From: Hybos culiciformis
Taxonomy: Eukaryota > Arthropoda > Insecta > Diptera > Hybotidae
Length of the DNA stretch: 64,000 bases
NCBI GenBank assembly: GCA_964007475.1
Contig: OZ023274.1
Coordinates: 102,161,372-102,225,371, forward strand
Direction: 5' to 3'
Position 1 is the first letter of the stretch. Each line of letters starts with the position of its first letter. The notes under the pieces are model-generated. The model worked only from the letters and a program-made list of their open reading frames with translations. It made no database searches and was not told the origin of the DNA. Of the stretch, positions 32,697 through 47,600 are shown piece by piece. Made by a program: the position numbers and the translations under genes.

Positions 32697-35600
32697 TATA
32701 AAAATATTCGTTGAAAAAAAAAATTACAATTTTTTTTTTTTTATTAAATTTATTTTCTACATTTAAATGTTTTATCATTGTCTAGATAAATATTTATTTT
32801 CATGATAAATCAAAAAAAAAAAAATTTTGCCAACATAGTTAAGAATTCACCTTGTGAGAATTTAAGAACAAATTTTTATTTACTCTAAAACTGTAAGATA
32901 TTAGCCACAGAAAACTGACAATGATAATGTTTTTGAGAAGAGAAGGAATCCTATGTACACTAATGTAGAAAAAACAATCAAATAAACGTCTGAACAAAAT
33001 AATGAAAAAATAATATAAAGATTAGAAGTAAGGTTGACATGACATGTCTAGTTGCATTCAATTTTGGGTTAACGTGTGAATTTTTATTCAATCTTCGAAT
33101 CAATTTCATTCATTGTTGCAATATGAACCTTTGTTTTTAAAAGGAGTTTCTCTTTTATTGAAAATCTTTGTCTGTTTTTTGTAAATTACTATGAAAAGGT
33201 ACTTATCACATTTAAGCATTCTTCAGATCATTATTTTCAAAAATTTTTATAAAATTTGCCATAAAATTTATATGCTCGTACAAATACTTATGTGAAAAAT
33301 TGCTTTCCTTACCCAGCTCCTTTTATGCTTGAAAGCATAGAATCCGGATATCCGGAAATAAATGGTTTTGGTATGCTTGAGGAATTTTTTTTTTTTTTTC
33401 AATTCTTTTGCATTAAAGGTTTTCTTTTTTTTTAAATTTTTATTCTTTTTTATTTTCTTTTTTTTTGTATGATAAAATATAATAATATTTTTATAAAATT
33501 CGTTTGTTTTTATACTAAGAAGAAATTTTCTTTTTCTTTCATAAAAAAAAAAAAAATGGAAAATTGGAAAATATATTATACTTACAGTCTCATAGAGAGA
33601 AATTTGCACACATGAATACGCATATAAAAAAGGATACAAAATTGCCTTATATTTATGGTCTCTATATATGACTGTATAGGTTTCATAAAATATTTTCTAA
33701 CTAAAGAATAATATATAAAGTTTTTCGGATGCATCCGTTTTGCATAATTTTCAATTTTCTGAAAATTTTATTTGGTTTGTGATGCTTCTTCTTTTTTTTA
33801 CAATATTAGGTATATCATAAATATTTTCTTCTTTTTTTTTGTGTACATAAGTATGTACATATTATATATATGGTATATATTTAATATGTGTAGATAGAAT
33901 AATAATTTTCCACAAAATTTTCATATATACTTAATAATAATAATATTTTGAATGAAGCAAAGAAATCCTTATTTCTTTTTCTTACTTCTTTGCATGTAAC
34001 TTATATATAGATAAACATTAATATTATTCCAATATAAATATATACAATATACATATTATAATTATAATAATTTTAAAAAATTATTAGAGCAAAAATATTT
34101 GTATAAAATTTATAAGGAAATAATTAGGTAAAATTTTGTTTTATAATTAACAAAACAAAATTAGAATTAAAGTTATTTAAAATTAGATTTTAAAATTATG
34201 TCTGTTTTTTTTATTTTCTTGTTTTAACGCTTATTTATACTATAAATAAGTTTAAGTATATAAATTATGCAAGAATGCTGAAGGATATACGTATAATCGT
34301 ATTAATGTTAAGAACACCTTAAATAAAAATGAGGCATTAATACAAATTTTAATATTATGGGGCTGATGTCTGTCAAAGAACTCTGTATAGCTGTTTGTTA
34401 ATTTTAATATATATAAAAATCAGGTGTAAACGTTAAACATATTAAACATAAAGATTATAAACTATTAAATATAGTCTGATCGATCTTTTTTAAAAGGTTT
34501 TGTTCAACTATATTTATGTAAATCTTCTAACCCGAAAACTCCCAAATATTTATATTGATTTAATCTTTAATCTTTATTTTAGCTTGGCCCTACAAATTTT
34601 TATTTCTGATATATTTTTCATTACTTGTATTATTGTTTGATCATCGTAAAGAAGGGTTATGTTAAAGTTTATTTAATTTTTCTTTATCCTTTCAAAAATT
34701 ATGACATGAAATATAAAATTTTGATTCTTAAGGTTTTAACAAATACTTTTTTCACAATATGCTTGTCAGCAATATAATTTATTAAATTCAACTCTTATTT
34801 ATATAAGTGTTGATAATGGTGTGCTTTAATTTTTTCTACTTTTATATTATTTAAGTTTTATAATATAGGAATAGTTTAGGAATAATTTCAGAATTATAAT
34901 TACAAGGGATTATATAACTAATTAGGATCCATTTGCACATACTTGAATCTAAAAACTTATTCTGAGTTCTGTTGCATGAGCTTGTCTTTTTTTTGGCCTT
35001 TTGACCGTCCATATAACCGACAAACTAGTTCTAATATTTAATATTTTAAAATTAGACTCAATAAAACATTTATTGAATACGGATAACAATAATATTATTA
35101 ATTATGAGAAAAAAAGACAATCCAAACTTAATTATATTTAAATAACCCGAATTTTTATGTGCATACAATGTATTTTATATTATACTACATGAATTAAAAT
35201 TAACATTTTTGATAAGAAATCTATAGTTTTGTTAATTCAATATAAAAATTTAAACAAATTATTGTAATAAATTTATAATGAGCAAATAATATGTAAATAT
35301 AAAAATTATATATGTACCTATAAAAAAATATTGATTTGTAAATATTAAATTTAAATTTATTTAAAATACATTTTTTTTTTTATGTTAATGTTGCAAAATA
35401 AACAGCCAAATGACCAATTAATTAATATATTTATTATTTATATAAAAGGAAAATAATGTTTTTTTTTTTCATATTTCATTTTAGGTTAATTCAATTTTTA
35501 ATACATGTTAATTAAATAAAATTACAAAAATAAAAAATTAAACAAAATATTCTGAATTATGAGGGACAATTATTAATTAAACAAATATAATGTTATTCAT

Positions 35601-38600
35601 TGTAAATAATAAAAAAGAAAATTTTTGTCACATTATTATAGAAGTCTGCGATACCTCTTAAATATCCATAAGCCTAAAAAGACTTGAATTCTAGATATTC
35701 GAATGATTAAAAAGATACTATACAACGGTTATCTTATACTAGTATCTTAGTATCTTAATAGATATTTCACAATCATGATTTAATAGAATAACTAAGATGA
35801 AAAATTAAAAGAAAAACTGAAGAAAAAAGAAGTTAAAGATATACCTATTAAAGATGAAATATTAAAAGATAAAAAGTTGGGAGCAAAAAGTCTGCAAAAG
35901 TGCAAATCATTTGTTTTAACAAATATACAAAAGTGTAACTAATTCTTAACAGAAGCGCTTCTCTATAAATAAAGAAAACTATATAAGAATGTTTTTTAAC
36001 CATTTTGTATACTACAAAAAAAAATAGAAAATTTTTTGTTAACAAAAGATTAAGGATCAGAAAAATAAACTAAATTTTATTTAATTTTAGTTTTTTTTTT
36101 TTACCTTTGTAGTAATTTTGATTTACCAAATCAATATAATCCTCTGTTTTTTTTTTTTATTTTCTATTTTTCAAAACATACACTCCTTAAATTATACCAA
36201 TATATCCTTTTTGTTTTTTTTTATTTTCTGTTTTTTTCCTATAAATTTCGAATAATATCCTTTAGGTTTTATTTAAAAGAAAATATAGCTTTCATTGATT
36301 TGTATTAGAATTTTCCCAAAAAAAAAAAAAAAAATAATAAATACAAGTTCAAGTGACCAAATCAGAATTATTTTTTTTTGTCTAATAATAATAATCAAAG
36401 AAAAATCTTTTATTTTGAACAGAAAAAGGATAAAGATTTTCTTCTTCCAATACATTATGTATGTTATATTATGTTTAGGTACATTGTATATTTTAAGAAA
36501 GGTTTATCTTGAATAAATAACAATGTTATAAGTCACATTTTATTTTATGGACAAAGGTACTAAAGGTATATATAATGAAAATTTTAACTTCCGAAAAGGA
36601 AAAATTGTGTATGTAGTTTTAAAAGGGGTCCAGAAATGCTTGTGAAAAAAAAAGAATGAAATGTTGACCACTTTTGAGCTTTTCCTCAATATGAAAGTTA
36701 TACTAAGAACATCTCAAAAACTATCAACTTATATTGACAGTCGGTTTCTAATTGTTTTATTAATTTATTAAAATTAACCTGTTTTAAGCGTACTTATAAT
36801 AAAATTATAATATTGACATAAAATAGTTTATTGCGTTTAGAAATATTCACAATAAGTTACACAATCACAATAATATATATTCAGAATGGGACGAATCTTT
36901 TAACTTCCGTAAACCACCAAATTTACGTATTGAGGAATGTTAAAAAGAAAAATGAATTTATCAAAATTTGAAAAAGTATAATTCAAAATTCGATAAATTT
37001 TATAAAAAAAATAATTTTTTACTCCAACCACAAAATTAAATTAATAAACATTATTTTATATTGATTTTGAAGATTTCTATTTGTTTCAATATTTCATTAA
37101 TGAAATATCTATATACCAAAAAAAAGAAAATAAAAATCTTTATCAAAACTGTCCAAAAATGTTCTTGATAAAATATAAAATGTACGTGTATGACATAAGA
37201 AATACAAATATGGTTTTTCCTTTATTTGGGTAATTTTGTTAAAAATAAATATAAATACAAATATTTTTTTTTTTTTTTTGAATGACAAAAAAAAATTTAT
37301 CAAATATTTCTATATCTTTTCAATTTATTTGTATAAAAATAGTATTTTAAAGAAAATTCTTAAATATTACAAATGAAAATATAAGAATTTTCTTCGTATC
37401 TTTTTTAACTGGCTTAAAAATTAAGATAATTTCCGAAAGCTAGATATGAAATATATTTTTTTATTGAATCAATTATGCTTTCGGACAACATGTATAAATT
37501 GTAAAAATTGTACTTATTATAGTGGAAATAGTAAATTAGATTTATTTATGCATTTAAAATAAGTTTATTAACAATTTTCTAATGTCACTTCAGAATTTTC
37601 TATGCTTTGTAATTGAAATCTAACGATTTTTTATTATTTCAACGTTACTTTTTTTTCCGAAGAAAAAGATTGTTGCATTATTCAGAAATTTTAATTTTTT
37701 AAATCATGAACGAAAATTTTTGAAAATTATTTGATTTATTATTCCCATTGGTATATATTTTATATATTTTAAATTGAAATAAAAAAATGTTTAAATACTT
37801 ATGTTTTAGGAAAATTTAATCCCTAGTAATAAAAATAATAATAAAATAAAACAAAATTTGAAAAAAAATAAAACAAATAAAAAGATTTAAATTTTGTCCA
37901 GATTTATTGTCCCAAAAGTTTTTTCCTGTTCGGTTTTGGGAGTTGCGTTTTTATCTGTTGACCATAAAATATATTAATTCATTTTGAATATTATAATACA
38001 AGTGATTTTATTATTATTACATTATTATTTTTAAAATTTACATAAATTGTCGCGTCAGTTCACTGGAAAAAAAACCCAGTTTGAAAATTAGTTGTAAGAA
38101 TCAGCTATATAAAGTTATAACTTAAACTGCAAAATATTCTGATAGTACGTGCTCAAATCTTGAGCAAATCTTGCTAATGTTATTAAGTTGTTCGACCAGC
38201 ATAACACATTTGTACCTAGCAAGTTCATCTTTACTAAACAATATGAATTTCAGCTTTGGCATATTTTTAAAGTTAGAAATTTATATTGTTAAAGAGAGAG
38301 TACCTGTAAACAAAATTATAAACTGAATAACTCGATTTTATTATTTGGTCAGTTCTTTCGGTCAGCGGACGATGAATTTTTGGTATTATAAAATAGAGAC
38401 AAAATAATAATATTCGCTCAAATATTTAGAAATACATTAGGCATGTATAATTTTTATGTTTTAATGCGTACAACTTACATACTACACTAACATTTATTTA
38501 CTAGATTCGCATTTTCCCAAAAAAAGAAAAAAAAGAAAAACCACAAATTAAAAAAAAAAAAAATGTAATAATAATTATTAAACCCAGAGGAAATATCAAA

Positions 38601-41600
38601 AACAATTATGCTAATTATTATAAAATTTATGAAATTTTGGAAGAGAGCTTAGCCAAAAAAAAACTCAACTTCATATGAATGAAAATGGTATGTACCGAAT
38701 ATAAATAATTTTTATTGCTTATGAGATAAGCACATGAAGAAGTTTTTTTTCTTTTTATGTTATATTATATTAATAATTTATTAATATTTTATCCAAAAAG
38801 GAAAAATATTTTAATTAATTTTGTAAAGGCTATAACTTTTTGGGGGTAAAAATAAAATCATTATGAAATTTATATACGATGTAAAAAAAAAAGAAGATAT
38901 CCAATGGTTAACATTACATCGGAAAGGGTTTCAAGTTGATTTGGCTGAATAAAATGCGTATTATAATATAAGTAATTTAAATTAATGCATTATTTAATTA
39001 TGCTGTCATGAGAGTCCACGTAGTTTTGTTCAAGAATTTTTTACACTGAAAAAAATAGAAACAGAAAGTTGCGGCAGATTTATTTTCCGTACATAATCCA
39101 AATATCTTATAATTTAAATATTTATTTTGTTTTTAGTTTGTAAACAGTAAACAGTTTGTAAACAGTAAAATTTTCAATATACGAGTAGTATGTTTACGCT
39201 GTAATAATCCCAAATTTATTTACCCCATATAAACTCAATTATTATATTGAGGAATTGTTTATAAAACAATATTGCTTGTGATACAGAAAATTCCTAAATA
39301 AAAATTATTTTAGTTATAATATTAATTATTTTTATCAAAATATAGAAAAACAAAAAATAAACCACAAAAAAAAAATTTATTAGAAATTTAATGCCAGCAT
39401 TCTTCTCATATGCTGCTATATAGCTACTACATATATACATTGTTTATATATTAAAATCATTAATCGCAGTCTTTTGTTTCATTAACCTATAATTAAGTAA
39501 ACCACATAAGATTTTTCATTAATCAATTTATATAACGCTTTGGTTAATTTTATTAATTTAAAAGCAAAAAAACAAAAAAAAACTTATAATAATCATAAAG
39601 TAAATATGTGAATAACGACGATAAACATATAAGGGAACTGACAAGAGTAAATTTTTTTAAAGAAACAAGAAAGAAAGAAATTTTTGAGACTGAAACAGTC
39701 TTATGATAATTGATATTCATAATTAAACTAACTAACTAAAAAACTGATTTGGCGCCAATAACTATTACTTCAATTTAATTCTTTTATGAGATTTTGATAC
39801 TTTGATAAATTTCTAAAGTCCTAGAAGTTGCGCATTACCATCTGTTTTTTATCTAACTTTACATATTTATTTCTTTAGCAGAGTTACACTAGAGACCAAA
39901 GAAAATTTAATTTGAAATAAAAAACTCGTTAATAATTTTGACAAATTTTATCAAATTTTTTTGTTTCATCATAAGCTTAAGAAAAGTTATCAAATATGAA
40001 ATAAATTGTAAAATGTTTTAAATTTATTTATTTTTTTTTGATATTTCCTTAAGGAAAATCTAAAGAACATTATAGGTATAGATTTTAATCTATACAGAAG
40101 AAAATTTCTTTTTTTATATTCAAATCAATCAAAATAGATAAGTTTTAAAAATGACAAAAAGCTAATTTCTTAAGTGTGAGAAAAATTTCGGTTAACGGAT
40201 GCTTTCATAATCAAAATTATAAGAATTTTTAACATTGAGATTACATTAGGTACAGCAAAGGTATATTATCGTGAATCTACTTTGTGTATGATTCATGTTT
40301 CGATACTATTCTTGAATGCCATTCAATATTTTCCAGAATACTTTTTTATGTACAGAAATCAATATATTATATTTTATTATTGATAATTTTCTTTAAAATA
40401 TAACCGTATTTAATGTCCGCTTGAATTTTAAAGGGTCTTCTAAAATTTCACAAAAAAAAAATTGATTCTTTTATTACCCAAAGGATTCCAAGAATAAAAA
40501 TAATAATGATTATTTTGGAATGTTTTTTTTTGTATTTTTGTTGTTTATTTGTTATAAAGTTTATTATGTTTTCTATCTTTATTATGTTGATCATACCGGC
40601 TATATATTTAAAGAAATGAGAGGCTAATTCATTTTCCCCTATAAACGAAGGTGTGTGAATAACTTTTCATTTGAATTCATTATACAAAAAATTTATGTTG
40701 ATTGATTATATCGACTCTAATGCCAGTAGACGAAATTGCATTTTAATACGTTATTACGTTTCAAAAAGTGCTCAAATTTTCGAAAAACTAAATAATCGAG
40801 ACCGTCTCGACATTAAACCTTTTTATTTTTTAGTTTATTTTCAACTGTTTTAGCAAACTGAATTTTTTTTTTTAGAAATGTTTCATTTTGTTCCTTAAAA
40901 GGAACAAATATCACAGTCACATAATTCATCGCTTCATTTTATACTTTTATTTACAAATGATAAAAAAAAGGAATAAAAAAAAAATGATAAAATTGAATTA
41001 TCTTTTATTTTTCCTTTTTTATTTTTGCCTAATATACCTAAATTTTTTGTTACTCAATAAAATGATTCCAAAAAATTATACTCAATTCACTTTGTATATA
41101 GGTATACTATCCTAAAGCAGTTATATATTATGAAATTTGAAGGATTTTGTATTTTATATGGCAAAAAAAAAAAAACACACAAATAAAAACCTTGTTTGTG
41201 GTTCAACATTGAACCATCAATATTATTGCTTCAATCAATGACATTATACAATAAGTTTTGTAAGGGTTCGGTTTTTTTTTTTTTTTGGGAAATACATATT
41301 ATAAATTATAGGATTTTTCCAATGTATAAGGTTTTCCTTAGATGTTATAAGAAATTAAATATAATTTTTTTAAATATAAAGTTTTATTACAGAATTGAAG
41401 CTTTTTGAACAAGAAATATTTTTATTTGTAAGCTCTAAGGTGAAAGTTCCACTTCCATAGACTTGTCTGAGTGAAATTGTGAGCACCAATATGGCGATAA
41501 AACATATATATTTCATTCATCTTTTACATTACATCTTTTACATAACGCAAAAGTCTGTAAATTTGATTATGTCAGAATTTGGCACTATTTTCCGGGAAAA

Positions 41601-44600
41601 TTTTTAATTTGACAGATTTTGTTATAAATCAAACATATACACATATTGTGCAATTTATTAAAGAAAATGTCATCTTAAATATATTTAACATTTTTTGGGT
41701 GTCATTTTATTTCAGGAAAATTTTTTTTTTTTAATAAAATTATATGTCAGAAGGGGTAGCAAATATTTTTCAGGATTAAAATTTATCTTCTCATTTTCTC
41801 TATTACACACCTTATTTTAATGATAAATATTAAAAAAAAAAATAACAAGAAGGGGATAATAATCTTTTCCAAAAAATTTTCCATCTTTTCAATCAAATTT
41901 TCCCTTAATTGCCTTATATTGATATAATGCCAATATTTTCACCATAATACATATACTTTTTGTTATGCAATATTTGATGAATTCAAAAAAATAAAATAAA
42001 GGTTGAAGGGTTTTCAATAATTTTCATGAAGTAACATAATACGAAATAATTGACTTATCCTTGAGATTCAACTGACAAATTGATAAAGAGCTAACAAAAA
42101 AAAGAGAATAATAGAATAAAATAAAATAGATATAATAATTTAACTATAATTATTCTAGGAATAAAAATTTTGATAAAATTTCGTTTAAAACAACTTGTTT
42201 ATCTATAGATAACCAGCATCATTTTACCTATATTTATAGAACTATATTATGGTTTCTGATTTTTATTGCCTTAGTCAACTCATCTTGTGGCTTAACCTTC
42301 AGTTGCTTTATAGTTAAAGCTTTTTTTTAATTATCCCTACAACAATTTGTTCAATTTCGTATTATTTTCATCACAAATGATGACTTTGTTTAAAAAAAAA
42401 AAGAAGAAACTTTGTAACAAAATAAAATAAGGTCAATTGGATCAATTATGGTAAATTCAATTCCATTAAAATATCAAAAATGATATGACCATTTGTGTAA
42501 GTAAATTTTTATGTCCAAAAAAAAAGGAATGTAATGATTGATTTTGCATCGAATACACATTTATATCCTATGTTTTAAAAAGAAAATTCATATTTTTATT
42601 TTATTCGTTTCTGGTTGAATTTTTGATGATATGTCACAGTTTTTGAAGATATATAAACATTTATTTTTTAAATTTCTCATACTCCAAAGTTATTTTGTCA
42701 GAAGAGGAAAACTTTCTCATAATAAATGTTTGTCAATTTCTATCAGATCTCACAGAGACTGATGGAAAAAGAATATTTATGTAAGGCTCTGGTTGCTGTT
42801 TTAAAAATGCGAATAGTGACTTAGAGGATTTTCTGGGATATAGTTATCCTTGAACTCTAAATGTTTAAAAATAAAATAAAATATATACCAAGATATTGGA
42901 TTTTGTAACAAAAATTTTTATATTTATGTACTCTTCTAATACATCCAGTTCTTATCAAATTAACATAATTTATATTATATATAGTATTATGGTATTACTT
43001 GTGTATTTGAATATTATAGGAATAATGTTTTTCCATTATTTGAACCTACATAACATATTTGAAATTTACCCTTTTATTTAACTTTCCATATAAAAACCAT
43101 TATTCTCGTATATACATATAATATTAAAAATAATTCATTTCATTGCCATTAACTTTTTATTCTCACTTTCAATAATTACAGAGAAGCAAAAAAAAAAAAA
43201 TGAAAATAAATTTTTTCATGAAAATTCAAAAGCATAAATTCTTTTTTTTTCCATTCTTTTTTAATCATATCAACATTTTTAATTACGAAAAAGTATTAAA
43301 GAATTAAAAATAAATGATGACAATAACTTGGCGAAAAGGAAAATCATAATTATATACTATGCGGAAAATATCCTGCGTTGAATTTCTATTTTTATTTTCT
43401 TGTATTTTTGATATAGAAGGATATAGAACTTTGGTAGCTTAATTTGAAAGAAACAAGCAAAAAAAAATATCAGAAGAGCAAGATTAATTTTAAGAAATAT
43501 ATTTGTATATATAAATATAATATGAAAATCTTATAATTTTAATTATTCATCAAACGGAGCGTATAAATTTTCTTTCATTTTCATATAATATGAACGAAAA
43601 AAAAAAATAAAAAAATAAAAAATTCAATTAATGCAAATTAAGGATTAATGCATTCACAAATATTTAAAGCTTTTTACGTAAGACGCTTTTAATTATGAAC
43701 GCGATTACATTTAATGAGTTTACAAAAAAAAAAAAGAAGCCCATACACAGTACGTAAGAAAAATTAAATTTTCCACAAATAAGCCTTTTATATATATGTA
43801 ATATCAAGAAAAAGGATAAATTTTGAAATACTATGTATGACTAAAATCTGAAAAACATATTAATGTTATATGAGAGGAAATTATGTGTACTCAAAGAAAA
43901 AGTAAAGTGTAATACATAATTTAGTAAAGATATTTTAGTTTTTATATTAATATCCGATTCCAATTAAGGTACTTTAAAGTTTCATAATAATGTGTTCGCA
44001 CTATAAGCACTATAATCCCATCCTCATTCACTATTTTAATCCGAAATAATATGCTGAGCTTAGAAGGACGAAATAAAAACCAAGCGCTTCAGTGATATAG
44101 ATTAGCACTCATAATCACACTGAATCACAGATGATATAAATTAGTTTAATTCAAAATACCGAATTTATATCATACATGTAATTTTATAACATTTCGTTTC
44201 GATTCTAGATCTAGAATATATTTATTTTAATTCATTTCGGAATAAATTTTGATTAAAAAAAAAATTAAAATAAAAGTTAACCAATTTCATTTGATGTCAA
44301 AAAACATTTTTTTTTTTTTTGTTTTCTGCTCAATTTAACAATCTCAATTAAATATAATTAGCACATTTAAATTCAAATCCTGTTGAAAAACCAATTCACA
44401 TTAATACTCCTCCATTATCCTTTCTTTTGAGAACAAAAACTGAAAATTAAATAGTCAAAAATATAGAATTTATTCCTTTCGAAAACACAAAATAATAATA
44501 AAATTAGTAAACTCGTAACATTTTCACACATTTTACATTTGAATTTTTTTAGAAAAAACCCAGGAATCTTTAAATGGGTTTGCGGTTAGTTGATTATCAA

Positions 44601-47600
44601 GGCGTTAATTTCGCGGGATTTTAATGAGACTATAATTTCAATTGGTTAATAAGAATTTTATTCAATGCTGTTTTAAGATTTTCATAATTCATTCAGAAGA
44701 AAAATATTGAAAATATCAATAAATAGTTTTCAATTTGTTTGCTTTTCACAGGTTACTCGAAAACTCTAGAGATTGGTATTAAAGGGCATTAAAATTATCT
44801 TTCAGGCGAAATTATATAAAAGTTAAGGAAGAAAGCAAGTTTTCGTCCTTTTTGAAATCGATTTTCTGGATATTGACGAAAAATTAAATAAAATCCCTTC
44901 CCACAGGAGCGGAAATTCCATTAAGGGATAATTTTAACTATATTTCTCATTTCCATTCAAATATTTAAATAAAAATGAATATACATAAGAATAAATAAAA
45001 AAAAAAAAAAAGTGTCCTTTCAACCAGAACAATGCCATTAAGAAAACCGCCTAAATACATTTTAAAATTTTTACCCTTAAAAAAATAATCATTATCATAT
45101 ACAGAATTTTCTCAAACAAAACATCATACTTGAAAATTTTTTATATCTTTTTTTTGGCTTGTAATAAAGTAACGTCTTTCTTTTTTCTTTTTTTAATAAT
45201 AAAAATTACTTTGCAAAAGATTTTTCCAACAACAAAAAAAAATTGTATGTATAAAAGACATAAATTTTACAAAGAGGAAAACTTTATTGGAAACAGACGT
45301 AATTATGAAAATTTTTACGCACCACTCGCTAAATTGATATTCAGATTAAAATAAAAAACACAGAAAAAACATTGTTTATGTACACATAAAGTTCAATATT
45401 TGTGAATTAAATTGGAAAATGTTTTGTTTTTTGTTTTTATATATAAAAAAAATATGAGTATAGAATTTATGTATAAGAATTAAGATTGACGTATCTTACA
45501 TAAGGGCTTATGCATGAACATTCTTGAAGTTCGCGCATTTATTTTATTTATCTTTAAGTTTTCCACTTCGTTTCAATTCCATGTAAACTCAATACTATGA
45601 TATGTGAAATAATAAGACCTACAAAATATTAGTGGAATTATTGCCAAAGGATAAAATATTCCCCCTTTTGTATTAATAATGCAGTGTTTGACTAAGTTTT
45701 AAGTTCTAAGACCTCGAAATAGCATTTCTTTCGGCCCCTCAATCGAACTTCGCATAAATATTCGCAAAGGAATAATAAATTTGTATGACAGAATATTGAA
45801 AATTTCAAGAATAATGAAAATTTCTACAAAAGATTTTCCTAGAACATCTGATCGAGATCATATCATTATTTTTTCTTGAATAACAAAAAGCAGTTGGAGG
45901 TCTAATTTTTTATTTTATTTTTAAAAAGTAAACAGTAATGATATCTTTCAAAAAGAAAATTCAATTCAAAACTTTATAAATGTGAAATTACAAAATTTTA
46001 TGTTTTTTATTTCAATTAGTTATATAACCACGTAATGACACATCATTAAATAGTAATGACCAACTTAATGTCATTTCGTCAGAAAAATTCCTTCTACAAT
46101 AATTATATATAAAGAATAACTTTTTTTTTTGCGTTTTTTTTTTTGTAAGCAACTAATTTCCTTTTTTTCAAATTTTCTTTACTTATATAACAAGAATACA
46201 AAACCCTTAACTTTAATTATTCAACATAATATTTCTTAAATATACAAAATATCATATTTAAAAAAAAAGAAAACTTTTCATATTTATTAATTTTTTTTTT
46301 GCGCGCCCACAATTTTGATATCTAATCATACCCAACTGATGAACTGCGAACAAAATATCAAAAACAAAAAATATGAAAAATTTACTCTGTTAAGTTAAGT
46401 CTTTAAAAAAAACAAAAAGAAGGAATTATTCTTAAACCTTTCTGTCAAAAAAGAAATAATAAACAAAATTTACCTCAATTACTTAACATCATAATTATGT
46501 AAGTATTTATTTCCTCGTAATTAAATCAAGTAATGAATTACTTGACATTTTAACGTGACTTTATGTTTTCTTTATGTTTTAAATATTAAATTTAATAATC
46601 AAATTAAATTATATAAATTAATTTCAATTATTGTATTTTAAATTTATATATTGATTTAAATTACAAAATTTTAAATACAAACAAAAAATATAAATATGTA
46701 ACAATATAGCTATATATTTCATTATCAAATATATAATTTTCGTAATTCAAATTATTAAATTTTGATATTATTTTTTGAAATATTTTCATTAAATATGGAA
46801 AAGTTTAATAATTTTTTTTGATATTTTATTCTTCTTTAAATTTTATTAAATGATAATGAAAAATTATATTTCATGTTAGTCAATCAATATTAACATCTGG
46901 CAAGCTGAATATTTTTTGACGTATGCCTTTTATTTAGCTATTACAGCAACATCGGATCTACCTGTATAGATGTTGAGTGAATCATAACTTCAACATGGAA
47001 CGTTTTGGCAACGTTTTGGCGCTAAGTCCATATTTTGTTCAAATTGAAGCGCCTAAAAATCTTGCCTTAATTTAGTTACTAATGAAAATTTTGATTTCAT
47101 TTTTCTTGATCCCATGGAATTGACATAAAACTTAAATATATTTTTTTTTTTTTTTTCATCTTTTTTCTATTTCAAAAGGCATATAAAAAGGAAAATTGAC
47201 AAAAAAGGATTAAAATTTAGTATTAAAAGGATAATAGAAATAAAATTTATAGAGAGAAAAAAAAATGTAGAAGAATAAAATATTGACTTTCTTGTAATCC
47301 AACATTATCCTTCAATTATATTTTTCTTCCATTCAATTTGCTTAAGTTTGAAAAAAAAAAAAATGAATTGATAAAAAAAAAAATTTGTTTTTATCCTTTT
47401 ACAGCCTTATCTTTGGCAAATAGATGAATTTATGTACCGCAAATTATGGAACCTTACAAAAAGAAAAATTTTCTGTAGAATTATGAGAAAATTTTATAAT
47501 CGAAATCATTTAGCGGTTTTATAGTTTTCCGTGAGAAAAAATATAGATATAGATAATTCAGAAACATTTGCTTTTAAAATTTATGAACTAAATTTAATTT

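Noticed and set aside
33268..33639. 123-codon minus-strand open frame with a GTAAGG donor at 33312
   Set aside because: Low-complexity F/K-rich; another frame reads IPKPFISGYPDSMLSSIKGAG up to the donor but has no good acceptor and no recognised family.
42220..42330. Minus-strand frame ALTIKQLKVKPQDELTKAIKI
   Set aside because: Only about 30 codons between stops; no homology recognised.
44600..44625. TTTCGCGGGATTTT as an E2F site
   Set aside because: Single motif match without a promoter nearby.
47355..47520. Plus-strand frame after TTTTTATCCTTTTACAG reading PYLWQIDEFMYRKLWNL
   Set aside because: Coding-like composition but no homolog I recognise and no suitable donor or partner exon.
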